64,000 nucleotides of DNA, taken from Calothrix sp. PCC 7716. GTDB lineage: Bacteria; Cyanobacteriota; Cyanobacteriia; Cyanobacteriales; Nostocaceae. Below the pieces are notes generated by a model, which ran no database searches, was not told where the DNA came from, and saw only the letters and a list, made by a program, of their open reading frames with translations. Both the position numbers and the translations under genes were made by a program. The stretch covers positions 7,940,580-8,004,579 of the forward strand of contig NZ_AP025018.1 in assembly GCF_019977735.1 (NCBI RefSeq), in the 5' to 3' direction. Shown in pieces: positions 62,895 to 64,000 of the stretch (the first letter of the stretch is position 1; the number at the start of each line of letters is the position of its first letter).

Positions 62895-63206
62895 CTAGTT
62901 TTTCCATTCATAGATAAAGCCAATGGCAACAAAAATAATACTAAGTAAGTTCCACGGCAAAGAATTTTTGATTGAGATAAATTTGGGTTTTTGAGACAAG
63001 CGAATTTCTGCTGCCAGCATTCCCAAACTAAAAATACTTATATAAAAAGCAGGCTCAAAAAATCCATCAAAAGTAATAGTTGGGATTAAGCCAGTGATAT
63101 AAGCAACAGCTATAGTAGCAACAATACCAAAACGGCGCCGCACAGGTAGTAAAAGTAAAGGAAATATAAAGTATATTTGCCATGTAGATATAAGTTCTTG
63201 CTGTAA
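62895..63206 (-). pseudogene. C-terminal fragment of a membrane acyltransferase-like protein
   Basis: The open frame from 63206 to the stop near 62895 encodes about 103 residues with three or four helices. The first part, ISTWQIYFIFPLLLLPVRRR, resembles the W-x-[IV]-x-x-Q-F-Y-L-x-x-P segment of acyltransferase-3 (OafA-like) proteins, followed by IVATIAVAYITGLIPT. A GTG at 63143 is the only usual start, and a stop codon precedes 63206. The N-terminal two-thirds expected for the family is absent, so this looks like a gene remnant; the assignment is tentative. Confidence 0.4.
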
Positions 63207-63606
63207 TCATAATAATACGCAAAAAAATAATACCTATAAATTGATTTTATAGTTTGAAGCCAAAATTAATTTGATTACGTATTAGTAAATTTATCTAATA
63301 TTCGTTCAACATAGATAAAGACTTCATCAAGTATTAATAAACTATTATGAAAATTTGATATTTTCTTAAGATTTATTGCAAATTATATAAGTAAGCATAA
63401 ATAAGAAAAGGTAGTACATATTTACGGAAAGGGATAAATACTATTATTGCCTGTTTGCTACCTGCCAAGTGCGAATCGTGAATCGAGGCGCCTAAGTGCG
63501 AAGAGCGATTAAAATGCGTATAGCAGCGTTTGGGCAAATAAAGCATTAAAATACGTTAAGTATCTTCTTTTTTATCTTGGTTGCTAAAAACGGCAAATAA
63601 AAGTAT
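63207..63606. other. 400-bp intergenic region before lepA
   Basis: This AT-rich DNA has no gene. One GGCGCC lies at about 63488. Promoters for lepA must lie here but none is clear. Confidence 0.45.
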
Positions 63607-64000
63607 ATGACTGACGTTCCCGCAGCGCGCATTCGCAATTTTTGCATTATTGCTCACATCGACCACGGGAAATCCACCCTTGCTGACCGCTTACTACAAG
63701 CCACCGGGACTGTAGAACAGCGGCAAATGAAGGAGCAATTTCTTGACAACATGGACTTGGAACGGGAGCGCGGCATTACAATTAAGCTGCAAGCTGCCCG
63801 GATGAACTACAAGGCAAAAGACGGTCAAGAGTATGTACTCAACTTGATTGATACTCCTGGACATGTGGATTTTTCGTATGAAGTATCCCGCAGTCTTGCC
63901 GCTTGTGAGGGGGCTTTATTAGTTGTAGATGCTTCTCAAGGTGTTGAAGCACAAACCTTGGCAAACGTTTACCTTGCCCTAGAACATGATTTAGAAATTA
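63607..64000 (+). CDS. lepA: Elongation factor 4 (LepA), N-terminal part, cut by window edge
   Basis: The frame from the ATG at 63607 stays open to the window end (131 codons). It has the GTPase G1 motif AHIDHGKST, the switch region [15 protein letters not shown] with the G2 Thr, and G3 DTPGHVDF. The GITIK sequence and the short N-terminus ([20 protein letters not shown]) identify LepA rather than EF-G or TypA. LepA acts on the ribosome in translation initiation or elongation under stress. The rest lies outside the window. Confidence 0.95.
   Translation, partial: MTDVPAARIRNFCIIAHIDHGKSTLADRLLQATGTVEQRQMKEQFLDNMDLERERGITIKLQAARMNYKAKDGQEYVLNLIDTPGHVDFSYEVSRSLAACEGALLVVDASQGVEAQTLANVYLALEHDLEI

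Overview
The window is a stretch of chromosome from a cyanobacterium, most likely a filamentous heterocyst-forming one (Nostocales, Calothrix/Rivularia-like; the genus is an inference). The evidence is a photosystem II D2 gene, an SLH-domain porin, zinc-ribbon/WD40 Ser/Thr kinases, pentapeptide-repeat and DUF3352 proteins, AT-rich DNA, and many short tandem (STRR) and palindromic repeats. The hexamer GGCGCC is extremely over-represented (about 106 copies by eye), while the usual cyanobacterial palindrome HIP1 (GCGATCGC) was seen only about twice. No transposase, integrase, rRNA or CRISPR array was found.

Layout. 1-15.5 kb: housekeeping genes: DUF3352 protein (cut by the left edge), methyltransferase, tandem PTPS, J-domain protein, cysK with an Rrf2 regulator, iron-uptake-type porin, pterin dehydratase, a structured RNA with a 23-codon ORF, monocistronic psbD, ABC ATPase, NYN nuclease, tRNA-Asn, class V aminotransferase and a GT2 glycosyltransferase. 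15.5-34.2 kb: a phosphorus-scavenging and secretion block: two giant exoproteins (5'-nucleotidase type; nuclease plus phytase-esterase type) with matching DUF4114 C-termini, a type I secretion ABC transporter with an N-terminal cyclic-nucleotide-binding domain, its HlyD adaptor and a PhnD-like protein. 34.1-44.8 kb: TPR protein, second Rrf2 regulator, sulfate-binding protein, complete pstSCAB, a small desaturase-like protein, metY and metX. 45-64 kb: glycosyltransferase, pentapeptide protein, CadD-type transporter, PAP2 phosphatase, two histidine kinases, two Ser/Thr kinases, a truncated Fic protein, a GH57 enzyme, an Nfu scaffold, an RHH protein, and the start of lepA at the right edge.

How the genes fit together. 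Nutrient acquisition dominates. Secreted phosphohydrolases could release phosphate from nucleic acids, nucleotides and organic esters, and PstSCAB would import it. CysK, MetX/MetY, the sulfate-binding protein and two CymR-like Rrf2 proteins form a sulfur theme, and the two rrf2 genes share an upstream sequence box. The most unusual items are the minus-strand leader-like RNA between the pterin dehydratase gene and psbD, the porin ribosome-binding site complementary to the sRNA Yfr1, a 179-bp MITE with a 10-bp target duplication, and an orphan Fic inhibitory module.
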